From positions 558,001 to 622,000 of the forward strand of contig CAVRXM010000005.1 in NCBI GenBank assembly GCA_963725085.1: a stretch of 64,000 bases of DNA, in the 5' to 3' direction. A program made the position numbers and the translations under genes. Shown here one piece after another: positions 1 through 11,373 of this stretch. The stretch's first letter is position 1. Every line of letters begins with the position of its first letter. The notes under the pieces are model-generated. The model made no database searches, had not been told where the DNA came from, and saw nothing but the letters and a program-made list of their open reading frames with translations. Source of the DNA: VRUE01 sp963725085 (lineage in GTDB: Bacteria > Actinomycetota > Thermoleophilia > Solirubrobacterales > 70-9).

Positions 1-1
1 A

Positions 2-3000
2 CGAGGGGAATGGAGCTACAACTGGACCCCGAACGCCGTGGGCGCAGCGACGATCAAAGCCCGCGCCGTCGACGACAGCGGAAACATCCAGCTGGTCGCC
101 GCCCAGGAGACAGTCGAAGTGGAACCGCGGTCGTGCCCATGCTCAATCTGGGAAGGCAGCCTCAGCGCCCCGGCAGACGGAGATGGAAACTCGGTGGAAC
201 TCGGGCTCAGGTTCCGGTCGGACACCGATGGCTTCATCACCGGGGTCCGCTTCTACAAGGCCCTGCAGAACTCCGGCCCCCATAGCGGCCGACTCTGGAC
301 GAATGGCGGCACCCTGCTCGGTCAGGTCACGTTCACGAACGAGTCCGGGTCCGGATGGCAGCAGGCCAACTTCGAAACCCCGATCGCGATCCAGGCCGGC
401 ACGACCTATGTCGTCTCCTACCACGCGCCCGTCGGCCGCTACTCGGCGATCAGAAATTTCTTTTCGCCCGACGGGACCGACAACCCACCCCTCCATGCCC
501 TGGCTGATGGAGTCGAAGGAGGTAACGGCGTCTTCAACTACGGCCCCGCGGGGGGGCTGTTCAGCGAAGGGGGACCGCACACATTCGAAGCGGCGAACTA
601 TCTCGTCGACCCCGTCTTCACCGAAGAATTGGAAGAAGACAAAACGCCGCCGGTCGTCAGCAGCCAGATTCCGATCGCAGGGGCGATCGAAGTCGACCCC
701 GAATCCTCGGTCAGCGCAACCTTCAGCGAGCCGATCAAAGCAAGCTCGGTCTCGTCCTCGACGGTCGAACTGAGGGACGCATCCAATGCCCTCGTCGAAG
801 CCACCGTCAGCTACAGCCAGCCAAATCGACGAATCACGCTGACGCCCACCGAGTCGCTCAAATTCTCGTCGCAGTACACCATGCGGATAAAAGGAGGCGC
901 GGGGGGGATCACCGACCTCGCCGGCAACCCGATGTCGGCCGACGCGTCCTGGACCTTCACGACAGCCGCGGCGCCACCGCCTCCGCCGGATGAAGGTCCG
1001 GGGGGCCCGATCCTCGTCATCACGAACGCCGAAAACCAGTTCGGCCGCTATTACCCGGAAATCCTTCGGGCCGAAGGGCTCAGCGAGTTCATCGCGACGG
1101 ATATCTCGAAAGTGACGGCGCCCGTGCTGAATGAACACGACGTCGTGATTCTTGCTCAGGGCAAGCTCAGCTCGGGACAGGCTCAGATGCTGACCGAATG
1201 GGTCCAGCAGGGCGGCAACCTCATCGCGATGAGGCCCGACTCCAAACTGCTTGGACTGCTCGGTCTCAGCTCCGCCGGCGGTGTCCTCGCAAACGCCTAT
1301 CTCGGCGTCGAAACCTCGACTCCCCCCGGAAAAGGAATCGTCGGCGAAACCATCCAGTACCACGGCAATGCGGATCGATACGCGCTCGCTGGTGCCGAAA
1401 CGATCGCCAGCCTCTACTCCGACCCGAACACCAAAACGTCGAACCCCGCGGTGACCATGCGCCAAGTGGGGTCGAATGGCGGCACCGCCGCAGCCTTCAG
1501 CTACGACCTGGCCCGGTCGGTCATCTACACCCGCCAGGGAAATCCCGCCTGGGCGGGAGAAGATCGAGACGGGATCGGCCCGATTCGCTGCCGACGACCT
1601 CTTCTTCGGCGCGAAGGCGGGAGACTCGCAGCCGGACTGGGTCAACCTGAACAAGGTCGCGATTCCACAGGCGGATGAGCAGCAGCGCCTCCTCACCAAC
1701 CTGATCGGCCAGATGAATCTCGATCGCAAGCCACTGCCAAAGTTCTGGTTCCTGCCCCACGACGAGAAGGCCGCGGTGGTCATGACCGGAGATGACCATG
1801 GCTAACGGGGGGACGGTGGGGCGCTTCGAACAGATGGAGGAACTCAGCCCACCGGGGTGCTCGGTCGCGAACTGGGAATGCGTTCGCGCCACCTCGTACA
1901 TCTATCCGAACACTCCGATCTCCGATGCGACGGCCGCCAAACTGACCGGGGAAGGATTCGAGATCGGGCTGCATTTCACGACCAACTGCGAAGACTGGAG
2001 CAGCACCTCGCAACTCGAATCGATCTACTCGGAACAACTCGCCGAATGGCACGCCGAACTTCCCCGGTCTCCCCGGCCCGTCCACCAGCCGCACTCACTG
2101 CATCACCTGGAGCGACTGGGCCAGCCAACCAAAGGTCGAGCTCAAAGACGGCATTCGGCTCGACACCAATTACTACTACTGGCCTTCCGAATGGATTCAG
2201 GACAGGCCTGGAATGTTCACGGGATCCGGAATGCCGATGCGCTTCGCCGATCGCAACGGCTCGCCCATCAACATCTATCAGGCAACGACCCAGATGACCG
2301 ACGAGTCCGGTCAGTCATACCCGGGGACCATCGACGCGCTCCTCGCCAATGCGCTGGGGCCAAAGGGCTACTACGGGGTCTTCACCGCAAATATGCACAC
2401 CGACGACCCGGTCTCCACCGACGGCGAAGCGATCATCAACGCCGCGCTGGCCAACGGGGTGCCGGTCGTGTCAGCGAAGCAGATGCTGACCTGGCTCGAC
2501 GGTCGCAACGAATCTTCATTCGGCTCGATCTCATGGTCGGCCGGAAAACTCCAGTTCAATATCAGCCCGGGGGTCGGCGCAACGGGCCTCAGGGCGATGG
2601 TGCCCAAACTGTCCGCGAGCGGCGAACTCGAATCGGTCAAACGAGGCACCACGACAGTGCCGCTGACGTTCCAGACGATCAAGGGTGTCGACTACGCGTT
2701 CTTCGACGCAGCGGCGGGAAGCTACACTGCGACCTACTCGATCCCTTCGACGCCGGCCCCCAGCCTGACCGCGACGATCCCGCCATCGCCGGCGAACAAC
2801 AACAGCCCCAAGGTCACCGGGGCTGCGAGCGCCGGGAGCACGGTGAAGATCTATGCAGGATCGAGTTGCGCAGGCTCTCCTGTCGCAACCGGAACGGCAG
2901 CCCAACTGGCCTCCGGCATCTCGGTCAGTGTTGCCGACGATTCGACGACCACCTTCACGGCGACAGCGACCTCCGGTGAAGCCACCTCGAGTTGCTCGAC

Positions 3001-6000
3001 TCCGATCACATACGTCGAGGACACCACCGCGCCGAACACGACGATCACCCAGAACCCGGCCGCTCTGGTCGCCTCCGGCGCCGCCGAATTCAAATTCAGC
3101 GGCGACGACGGGACCGGCTCCGGCGTCGCCTCGTTCCAGTGCCGCCTCGACTCGAGCGAAGCGGCGGCCTGGGCTAGCCTGCTCCTCGCCGAAGAGCTAC
3201 TCGGCGCTCGCCGACGGCGCCCACTCCTTCGAAGTCCGCGCGATCGACCAGGCCGCCAACACCGACGGGACGCCGGCGTCCTTCACCTGGACCGTCGACA
3301 CCACCGCGCCGAACACGACGATCACCCAGAACCCGGCCGCTCTGGTCGCCTCCGGCGCCGCCGAATTCAAATTCAGCGGCGACGACGGGACCGGCTCCGG
3401 CGTCGCCTCGTTCCAGTGCCGCCTCGACTCGAGCGAAGCGGCGGCCTGGGCTAGCCTGCTCCTCGCCGAAGAGCTACTCGGCGCTCGCCGACGGCTCCCA
3501 CACCTTCGAAGTCCGGGCGATCGACCAGGCCGCCAACACCGACGGGACGCCGGCGTCCTTCAGCTGGACCGTCGACACCACCGCGCCGAACACGACGATC
3601 ACCCAGAACCCGGCCGCTCTGGTCGCCTCCGGCGCCGCCGAATTCAAATTCAGCGGCGACGACGGGACCGGCTCCGGCGTCGCCTCGTTCCAGTGCCGCC
3701 TCGACTCGAGCGAAGCGGCGGCCTGGGCAGCTTGCTCCTCGCCGAAGAGCTACTCGGCGCTCGCCGACGGCTCCCACACCTTCGAAGTCCGGGCGATCGA
3801 CCAGGCCGCCAACACCGACGCGACGCCGGCGTCCTTCAGCTGGACCGTCGACACCACCGCGCCGAACACGACGATCACCCAGAACCCGGCCGCTCTGGTC
3901 GCCTCCGGCGCCGCCGAATTCAAATTCAGCGGCGACGACGGGACCGGCTCCGGCGTCGCCTCGTTCCAGTGCCGCCTCGACTCGAGCGAAGCGGCGGCCT
4001 GGGCTGCCTGCTCCTCGCCGAAGAGCTACTCGGCGCTCGCCGACGGCGCCCACTCCTTCGAAGTCCGGGCGATCGACCAGGCCGCCAACACCGACGCGAC
4101 GCCGGCGTCCTTCACCTGGACCGTCGACACCACCGCGCCGAACACGACGATCACCCAGAACCCGGCCGCTCTGGTCGCCTCCGGCGCCGCCGAATTCAAA
4201 TTCAGCGGCGACGACGGGACCGGCTCCGGCGTCGCCTCGTTCCAGTGCCGCCTCGACTCGAGCGAAGCGGCGGCCTGGGCTGCCTGCTCCTCGCCGAAGA
4301 GCTACTCGGCGCTCGCCGACGGCGCCCACTCCTTCGAAGTCCGGGCGATCGACCAGGCCGCCAACACCGACGCGACGCCGGCGTCCTTCAGCTGGACCGT
4401 CGACACCACCGCGCCGAACACGACGATCACCCAGAACCCGGCCGCTCTGGTCGCCTCCGGCGCCGCCGAATTCAAATTCAGCGGCGACGACGGGACCGGC
4501 TCCGGCGTCGCCTCGTTCCAGTGCCGGCTCGACTCGAGCGAAGCGGCGGCCTGGGCTGCCTGCTCCTCGCCGAAGAGCTACTCGGCGCTCGCCGACGGCG
4601 CCCACTCCTTCGAAGTCCGGGCGATCGACCAGGCCGCCAACACCGACGCGACGCCGGCGTCCTTCAGCTGGACCGTCGACACCACCGCGCCGAACACGAC
4701 GATCACCCAGAACCCGGCCGCTCTGGTCGCCTCCGGCGCCGCCGAATTCAAATTCAGCGGCGACGACGGGACCGGCTCCGGCGTCGCCTCGTTCCAGTGC
4801 CGCCTCGACTCGAGCGAAGCGGCGGCCTGGGCTAGCCTGCTCCTCGCCGAAGAGCTACTCGGCGCTCGCCGACGGCGCCCACTCCTTCGAAGTCCGCGCG
4901 ATCGACCAGGCCGCCAACACCGACGCGACGCCGGCGTCCTTCAGCTGGACCGTCGACACCACCGCGCCGAACACGACGATCACCCAGAACCCGGCCGCTC
5001 TGGTCGCCTCCGGCGCCGCCGAATTCAAATTCAGCGGCGACGACGGGACCGGCTCCGGCGTCGCCTCGTTCCAGTGCCGCCTCGACTCGAGCGAAGCGGC
5101 GGCCTGGGCTGCCTGCTCCTCGCCGAAGAGCTACTCGGCGCTCGCCGACGGCTCCCACTCCTTCGAAGTCCGGGCGATCGACCAGGCCGCCAACACCGAC
5201 GCGACCCCGGCGTCCTTCAGCTGGACCGTCGACACCACCGCGCCGAACACGACGATCACCCAGAACCCGGCCGCTCTGGTCGCCTCCGGCGCCGCCGAAT
5301 TCAAATTCAGCGGCGACGACGGGACCGGCTCCGGCGTCGCCTCGTTCCAGTGCCGCCTCGACTCGAGCGAAGCGGCGGCCTGGGTAGCCTGCTCCTCGCC
5401 GAAGAGCTACTCGGCGCTCGCCGACGGCGCCCACTCCTTCGAAGTCCGGGCGATCGACCAGGCCGCCAACACCGACGGGACGCCGGCGTCCTTCAGCTGG
5501 ACCGTCGACACCACCGCGCCGGCGGTGAGCATCGACTCCGGCCCCTCTGGCCTCACCAACGACCCGACGCCGACCTTCACCTTCAGCTCCGAGCCGGGGC
5601 GAGCTTCGAATGCTCGCTCGACACCGGCGCACCGAGCTTCGGCCGTGCTCGGGCGCCGGGACCCACGACGCCCTCCGCGCCACTGGCCGATGGGCCCTAC
5701 ACCTTCCGGGTGCGAGCGACCGACGCGGCGGCGAACCCCGGCTCGGCGACCCAGAGCTTCACGGTCGACACGGCCGCGCCGGACGCGCCGGAACTGACGG
5801 CAACCGTTCCGGCCTCGCCGGCCAACGACAACTCGCCGAAGATCTTCGGCTCGGCTGACGCCGGCTCCACCGTTCGCCTGTTCATCACGAACGACTGCTC
5901 AGGCGATCCGATCGCGACCGCGACGGCAGCCGAACTCACGACGGGCATCAGCGTGTCCGTCCCCGACGACTCCCTCACTCGTTTCCGGGCAACGACCACT

Positions 6001-8993
6001 CGAGCATCGGCAACCCTCGTCGTGCTCCGCCGCGCTCACCTACGTCGAGGACTCGACCGCCCCGAGACCCAGATCGACTCCAGCCCGCAGGCATTGAGCA
6101 GCAGCGCCACCGCAAGCTTCTCCTTCTCCGGCACCGACACCGGCGGCTCCGGCGTGGCCTCGTTCCAGTGCCGCCTCGACTCGAGCGAAGCCGCGGCCTG
6201 GGCAGCCTGCGCCTCGCCGAAGAGCTACTCGGCGCTCGCCGACGGCTCCCACACCTTCGAAGTCCGGGCGATCGACCAGGCCGGCAACACCGACGCGACC
6301 CCGGCGTCCTTCACCTGGACCGTCGACACCACCGCGCCCGAACACGACGATCGACCCAGAACCCGGCCGCTCTGGTCGCCTCCGGCGCCGCCGAATTCAA
6401 ATTCAGCGGCGACCGACGCGGACCGGCTCCGGCGTCGCCTCCTTCCAGTGCCGCCTCGACTCGAGCGAAGCGGCGGCCTGGGCTGCCTGCTCCTCGCCGA
6501 AGAGCTACTCGGCGCTCGCCGACGGCTCCCACACCTTCGAAGTCCGGGCGATCGACCAGGCCGCCAACACCGACGCGACGCCGGCGTCCTTCACCTGGAC
6601 CGTCGACACCACCGCGCCGAACACGACGATCACCCAGAACCCGGCCGCTCTGGTCGCCTCCGGCGCCGCCGAATTCAAATTCAGCGGCGACGACGGGACC
6701 GGCTCCGGCGTCGCCTCGTTCCAGTGCCGGCTCGACTCGAGCGAAGCGGCGGCCTGGGTTGCCTGCTCCTCGCCGAAGAGCTACTCGGCGCTCGCCGACG
6801 GCTCCCACTCCTTCGAAGTCCGGGCGATCGACCAGGCCGCCAACACCGATGCGACCCCGGCGTCCTTCAGCTGGACGGTCGACACCACCGCGCCGGTGGT
6901 GAGCATCGACTCCGGCCCCTCGGGCCTCACCAACGACCCGACGCCGACCTTCACCTTCAGCTCCGAGCCGGGCCGAGCTTCGAATGCTCGATCGACACCG
7001 GGACACCGAGCTTCGGGCCGTGCTCGGGCAACGGGACCCACACACCCCCGCGCCACTGGCCGATGGGCCCTACACGTTCCGGGTGCGAACCGCCGACGCT
7101 GCGGGGAACCCCGGCTCGGCAACCCAGAGCTTCACGGTCGACACGGCTGCGCCGGACGCGCCGGAACTGACGGCAACCGTTCCGGCCTCGCCGGCCAACG
7201 ACAACTCGCCGAAGATCTTCGGCTCAGCTGAAGCAGGCTCCACCGTTCGCCTGTTCATCACTAACGACTGCTCAGGCGATCCGATCGCAACAGCGACGGC
7301 AGCCGAACTCACGGCGGGCATCAGCGTGTCCGTCCCCGACGATTCTCTGACCGCTTCCGGGCAACGACGACCTCGAGCATCGGTAACCCCTCGTCGTGCT
7401 CCGCCGCGCTCACCTACGTCGAGGACTCGACCGCTCCCGAAACTCAGATAGACACCGGCCCGTCGGGGCAGAGCGGCAGCTCGTCGGCCAGCTTCGGGTT
7501 CTCGGGCACCGATACCGGCGGCTCCGGCGTCGCCTCCTTCCAATGCCGACTCGACTCGAGCGAAGCGGCGGACTGGGCGAGCCTGCTCCTCGCCGAAGAG
7601 CTACTCCTCGCTCATCGACGGCTCTCACACATTCGAAGTCCGCGCGCTCGACCAGGCCGGCAACATCGAGGCCACGCCTGCCAGTTCCACCTGGACGGTC
7701 GACACCACGCATCCGGTGGTCAGCATCGATTCCGGGCCGTCCGGTGTAACCAACGACGCGACACCAACCTTCACCTTCAGCTCCGAGCCCGGCTTGGCCT
7801 TCGAATGCTCAATCGACAACGGCTCACCGAGCTTCGGGCCGTGCTCGGGCATTGGGACTCACACGCCGTCCTCGCCCCTCGCTGACGGCCCCTACACGTT
7901 CCGAGCCCGCACCGCCGATGCGGCGGGGAACCCGGGTGTCGCCACCCGCGACTTCAGTGTCGAGGCCACCGCTCCCGACGCGCCCAGCCTGACCGACCTG
8001 GTGCCGGCGTCCCCGGCGAACGACAACTCCCCGAAGATCGTCGGCTCGGCGCCATCCGGAACGACCGTCCGGCTCTACGCCGGCGCCAACTGCTCCGGCC
8101 CGTCGTTGCAGGCCGTCCCAGCCTCGAGCCTGGCCACCGGTCTGACCGTGAGCGTCGCCGACAACTCGACCACCAGCTTCAGCGCCACCGCCACGTCCGG
8201 CGCCGAAGTCACGTCCTCCTGCTCAAATCCCCTCGACTACGTCGAGGATTCAGTCGCACCCGATACTTCGATCACCGATCACCCGCCCGCGCAGTCGGAC
8301 TCCAAGGCCGCCGAGTTCTCCTTCACCGGGTCCGACGGGTCCGGCTCCGGCGTCACGGCGTTCGAATGTCGCCTCGACTCCGGCGCCTGGGCCGGATGCA
8401 ACTCGCCCCTCAAGTACTCAGGCCTCGCAGACGGCACGCGCAGCTTTGAAGTACGGGCCAAGGACGCCGCTGACAACACTGACTCGACGCCGGCGCAGTT
8501 CGAATGGGCAGTCGACACCTCTCCTTCAACCGAACCGAACCAGCCGGTCCCGCCCACCGGCCCGGGCCCCACACCATCCGGGGAGGAGGCTCAATTCATC
8601 CGCGTGGTCACCAATACGAAGACGGGAACGGCGTTCCTCATCTTCAGGGTCACGAGCCCCGGTCACTTCTCGATCCGCGCGGCACCGGTACGGGAAGTCG
8701 CGCCACGCGGTCAGAAGAGCAATGCGAAGACGGCGGCAAAGTTGAAACAGATTCGGCTGCGACAGAGGAGCATCAAGCCGGCTAACACCAGCGTGGCGGG
8801 GGCCGGCGAGGTGAAGGTACCGATCAGGCTGACCCTGACCGGAAAACGTCTCCTCCGCGAGCAGCAGAGGCTGAGGGTCCGCATCAACGTCAGCTTCATC
8901 GCGCTCGACGGCTCGACGACGACCTGGAAGCTCGACGTAAAGCTCGTCAAGCGGCCATCTGGCAGGCACAAAAACCGGAATCAGGCGCCCTAG
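2..8993 (+). CDS. Giant secreted multidomain Ig-repeat protein (5' partial, several frameshifts)
   Basis: The reading frame is open from base 2, so the N-terminus lies outside the window. Order of parts: end of an Ig-like domain; DUF4082 (about nt 155-620, with the SGRLW and YVVSYHAP signatures); Big_5-type Ig domain (630-960, TPPVVSS to WTFTTA); an amidotransferase-like Rossmann domain (1010-1680, PILVITNAENQFGRYY); a polysaccharide-deacetylase-like domain (1690-2740, VVMTGDDHG, FEIGLHFTTN); then alternating Ig modules and a basic beta-rich tail ending at 8993. The frame changes near 1589, 1804, 2068, 3174, 3451 and 4832 by single-base insertions, and several more times between 5590 and 7640. 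Translation resumes in the correct module each time, so I read one protein of about 3,000 residues. Probably an extracellular, perhaps carbohydrate-binding or adhesive, protein; the actual role is unknown. Confidence 0.8.
3021..5507 (+). repeat. Nine tandem copies of a 276-bp coding repeat (92-residue Ig-like module)
   Basis: Unit boundaries, taken at the start of the Thr-Thr-Ala-Pro-Asn codons, fall at 3021, 3298, 3575, 3851, 4127, 4403, 4679, 4956 and 5232, ending at 5507. Six units are 276 bp. Those starting at 3021, 3298 and 4679 are 277 bp, each with the same extra base in a ggctagcc stretch where the others read ggctgcc, ggcagc or ggtagcc. Units differ at only a few positions (gctcc/gcgcc, gacggg/gacgcg, cacctgg/cagctgg), so they are recently duplicated or homogenised. 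Each encodes an Ig-like module with motifs FKFSGDDGTGSGV, FQCRLDSSEAA and FEVRAIDQAANT. Confidence 0.93.
5508..8519 (+). repeat. Higher-order C-A-B Ig-module repeats (three diverged rounds)
   Basis: After the nine-copy array the protein cycles through three module types. C (SIDSGPSGLTNDPTPTF) begins near 5520, 6896 and 7716. A (ASPANDNSPKI, then VSVPDDS or VADNS) begins near 5770, 7150 and 7975; an earlier A module lies at 2750-3020. B (FQCRLDSSEAA type) begins near 6060, 6326, 6606, 7440 and 8256. The overall order is A-B9-C-A-B3-C-A-B-C-A-B-tail. The first two C and A copies are close relatives but carry small indels in G or C runs; the last round is more diverged and stays in one frame. 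Confidence 0.8.
7716..8993 (+). other. Intact C-terminal segment of the Ig-repeat protein
   Basis: This is the last uninterrupted frame of the giant protein, 425 codons. It holds one C, one A and one B module (to about 8519), a Pro-rich linker (PVPPTGPGPTPSG, near 8550), and a final basic domain of about 130 residues rich in Arg and Lys (TSPGHFSIRAAPVRE, VKVPIRLTLTGKRLLREQQ). The tail has no LPXTG sorting motif and no hydrophobic anchor, so attachment to the cell surface by sortase is unlikely. It stops with TAG at 8991-8993. It is annotated separately only because the frame is clean here; it is not an independent gene. Confidence 0.75.
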
Positions 8994-9031
8994 GCACGCA
9001 AGATGGAGGACTCAACATTCGTTCTATCGAT

Positions 9032-9727
9032 ATGAAAGCCGAGACCGAACGGCGAGTCGGGGGATCCATGACCCCGGCTGAACTGGCCATCATCGTCTGC
9101 GCAGATTGCGTCGAGTCGCACGGTCGAATCGAGCGGGCCCTGGCGGGCGACGCCCTCCCGATCCAGGACTGCGTCGATGACCCGGTGGAAGTCATCGCGC
9201 TCGAGCTCGACACCTCCACGATCGTCGTTCTCGTATGCGACGTCGACAAGCCGCGGGAGATGGCGGCGCTCCGGCGCCTTCGCCGCGACGCCCCCGATCC
9301 CGCAATCGTCGTCATAACGCCGCCGACGACTGCCACCGGAGTGCGTCGCGTGCTCGACGCCGGCGCCGACGCTCTGGTCTTCGACCCCGAGTTGGAGCGG
9401 ACGCTTTCGACCACTGTGCGAGCCGTATCGATCGGCCAATCCGCGATTCCACGCAAGTTCCTCGCAGGCGTCGAGAAACCGGTGCTCTCGCATCGGGAGA
9501 GCGAGGTCCTGGCGTTGGTGCGAAGCGGCTTGACGAACGCCGAGATTGCCGAGCGCCTGTTCCTTGCGGAAAGCACGATCAAGAGTCACCTCTCATCGAT
9601 CTTCACCAAGTTCGGCGTTCGTTCCCGCAAGGAGGTCGCAGCGGCCTTCGCCGACGGGGACCCCGCCCTTGGGGAGGCGGTGGCCCTCGCCACGAACGGG
9701 GAGCCGCCGGAACGGGCGACGGCATGA
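9032..9727 (+). CDS. LuxR-family DNA-binding response regulator with degenerate receiver
   Basis: 231 residues: a receiver-like domain (about 18-130) and a C-terminal LuxR/FixJ helix-turn-helix (about 150-205; LSHRESEVLALVRSGL, then STIKSHLSSIFTKFGV). The putative phosphoacceptor is Asp70 in VCDVDKP, but the conserved Lys after strand 5 is missing (ADALVFDPE), so phosphorylation-dependent switching is doubtful. No sensor kinase is adjacent. The stop overlaps the ATG of the aminotransferase (ATGA), suggesting co-transcription and local control of the sugar genes. ATG 9032 is the longest start; ATG 9068, preceded by a G-rich stretch, is a good alternative. Confidence 0.85.
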   Translation: MKAETERRVGGSMTPAELAIIVCADCVESHGRIERALAGDALPIQDCVDDPVEVIALELDTSTIVVLVCDVDKPREMAALRRLRRDAPDPAIVVITPPTTATGVRRVLDAGADALVFDPELERTLSTTVRAVSIGQSAIPRKFLAGVEKPVLSHRESEVLALVRSGLTNAEIAERLFLAESTIKSHLSSIFTKFGVRSRKEVAAAFADGDPALGEAVALATNGEPPERATA

Positions 9728-10894
9728 GCGGCGGGGCACAGGCCGCGGTCCTGGCGCATAGCGCCAACGGCCGTGCTTCCGCCGCCGTGCCGTTCACCCG
9801 CCTCGACAACGCCGACCCCGAGCTCCACAGTGAGCTGCTTCAAGTCGTCGAGGACGTCAGCTCCCGTGCCGCCTTCACCCTGGGATCGGAGGTGGAGGAG
9901 TTCGAGCGCGCGTTCGCCGAGTGGTGTGGCACCGAGCACGCGGTGGGGGTTTCGTCCGGCACCGCCGCTCTCGAGCTGGCCCTGCGCGCGCTGGGAGTTG
10001 GCCGAGGCGACGAGGTCATCGTTCCCACAAACAGCTTCATCGCCACCGCCGAGGCGGTCAGCGCGGTCGGAGCCACGCCACGCCCCGTGGACGTCGATCC
10101 AGAGACGGCACTGATCACGGCCGAGATCGTCGAGGCCGCCCTGACGCCGCGGACCCGCTGCGTGATCCCGGTGCACCTTTACGGTCGGACCGTTGAGATG
10201 GATCCGCTGCTGACCCTCTGCGGGGAGCGCGGGATCCTCGTCGTCGAGGATGCCTGCCAGGCCCACGGGTCTCTCTCCCGGGGCCGGCCGGCCGGCTCGC
10301 TCGGCGATGCGGGTTGCTTCAGCTTCTATCCGACCAAGAACCTCGGCGCCTGGGGAGATGGCGGTGCGGTGGTGACGTCGGATCCCAAGCTCGCCGACAG
10401 GGTTCGCAAACTGCGCTCCCACGGGGAGTTGACCCGCCACTATCACGAGATGCCGGCGACAACCGACCGCCTGGACGCGCTGCAGGCCGCGATTCTCCGG
10501 GTCAAGCTGGGCCGGCTGGACGAGGCCAACCGCGCCCGGCGCGCCGCGGGTGCGGCGCTTCGCGAGGCGCTGGCCGAGACCGCCGTCACCCCGCCGGCGC
10601 CAACGGCAGTCGACGGCGATCACGTTTTCCATCTCTTCGTCGTCCGCACGCCCTGTCCGCCACGCCTTCCGGAGTCATCTGACCGATGCCGGAATCGCCC
10701 ACGCGATCCACTATCCGCGGCCGATCCACCTCCAGCCGGCATACGCGAACCTCGGCTTCATCGCCGGAGACCTGCCGGTTGCCGAGCGGCTCGCCGGCGA
10801 AAGCTGCTCGCTGCCGATCTTCCCCACCATCAGCGAGCAGGAGATCGATCGAATCGCGACCGTCGTCGGCGAGTTCGATGCCCACCGCGACTAG
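9724..10894 (+). CDS. DegT/DnrJ/EryC1-family sugar aminotransferase (one frameshift)
   Basis: PLP-dependent aminotransferase of the nucleotide-sugar family, expected to aminate a keto-deoxy sugar for glycan or surface polysaccharide synthesis. Motifs: GVSSGTAALELALRALGVG, DEVIVPTNSFIAT, VVEDACQAHGS, and the PLP-lysine region FYPTKNLGAWGDGG (Lys205). The frame changes near 10655 (ACG CCC T GTC CGC) by one extra T; the second half (HAFRSHLTDAG, HAIHYPRPIHLQPAY, LPIFPTISEQEI) follows in the next frame to the stop at 10894. It starts at ATG 9724, overlapping the regulator's stop. The following acyltransferase suggests an N-acylated amino sugar as product. Confidence 0.88.
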
Positions 10895-11373
10895 GTCACC
10901 GGCCAACGAGGCACCGCATCGGCTGATCGACGATGTCGAGTTCGGCGAGGGCGTCGTGGTCCACTCGTTCACCAACCTCTACGGGTGCCGGATCGGGGAG
11001 CCGGACGAAGATCGGTACCTTCGTCGAGGTGCAGCGCGGCGTCGAGATCGGCGCAGCCTGCAAGATCCAGAGCCACAGCTTCATCTGCGATGGCGTCACG
11101 ATCGCCGATGAGGTATTCGTCGGCCATGGAGTCATGTTCGTGAACGACAAGCGGCCGCGGGCGACCGACGAGGAAGGCAACCTGCAGTCCGAGGCCGACT
11201 GGGAGCTGCTTCGCACGATGGTCGAGCGCGGTGCCTCGATCGGATCGGGCGCGACGATCCTCGGCGGCCTGACGATCGGACGCGAAGCGACTATCGGCGC
11301 CGGCGCAGTGGTGACCAAGGACGTGGCCCCAGGGGAGACCGTCGTCGGCAATCCGGCTAGGCCACGACGGTGA
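10878..11373 (+). CDS. Left-handed beta-helix (hexapeptide) acyltransferase (one frameshift)
   Basis: Similar to WbbJ/WlbB/FdtC-type sugar N-acetyltransferases: IGTFVEVQRGVEIGAACKIQ, a metal and acyl-CoA loop (VFVGHGVMFVNDKRPRA), and repeated I-G-x-G hexads ending in GAGAVVTKDVAPGETVVGNP. ATG 10878 lies within the end of the aminotransferase gene; its frame (LIDDVEFGEGVVVHSFTNLYGCRIG) shifts by one base near 11001 into the frame ending at 11373. The last 17 bp overlap the convergent lipid-kinase gene. Together with the aminotransferase it likely makes an acylated amino-deoxy sugar nucleotide. Confidence 0.82.

Noticed and set aside
3021..5507. Periodic repeat considered as CRISPR
   Set aside because: The unit is 276 bp, coding and tandem without unique spacers.
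3451..5683. Long minus-strand open frames across the repeat array (Arg/Gly-rich, regular)
   Set aside because: They are exact antisense shadows of the 276-bp coding repeats; stop codons are simply rare in GC-rich periodic DNA. The plus strand encodes recognisable Ig modules.
1..8993. Horizontal island or mobile element around the surface protein
   Set aside because: Base composition matches the rest, there is no integrase, transposase, tRNA-end repeat or insertion sequence, and the Ig modules are typical of the lineage.
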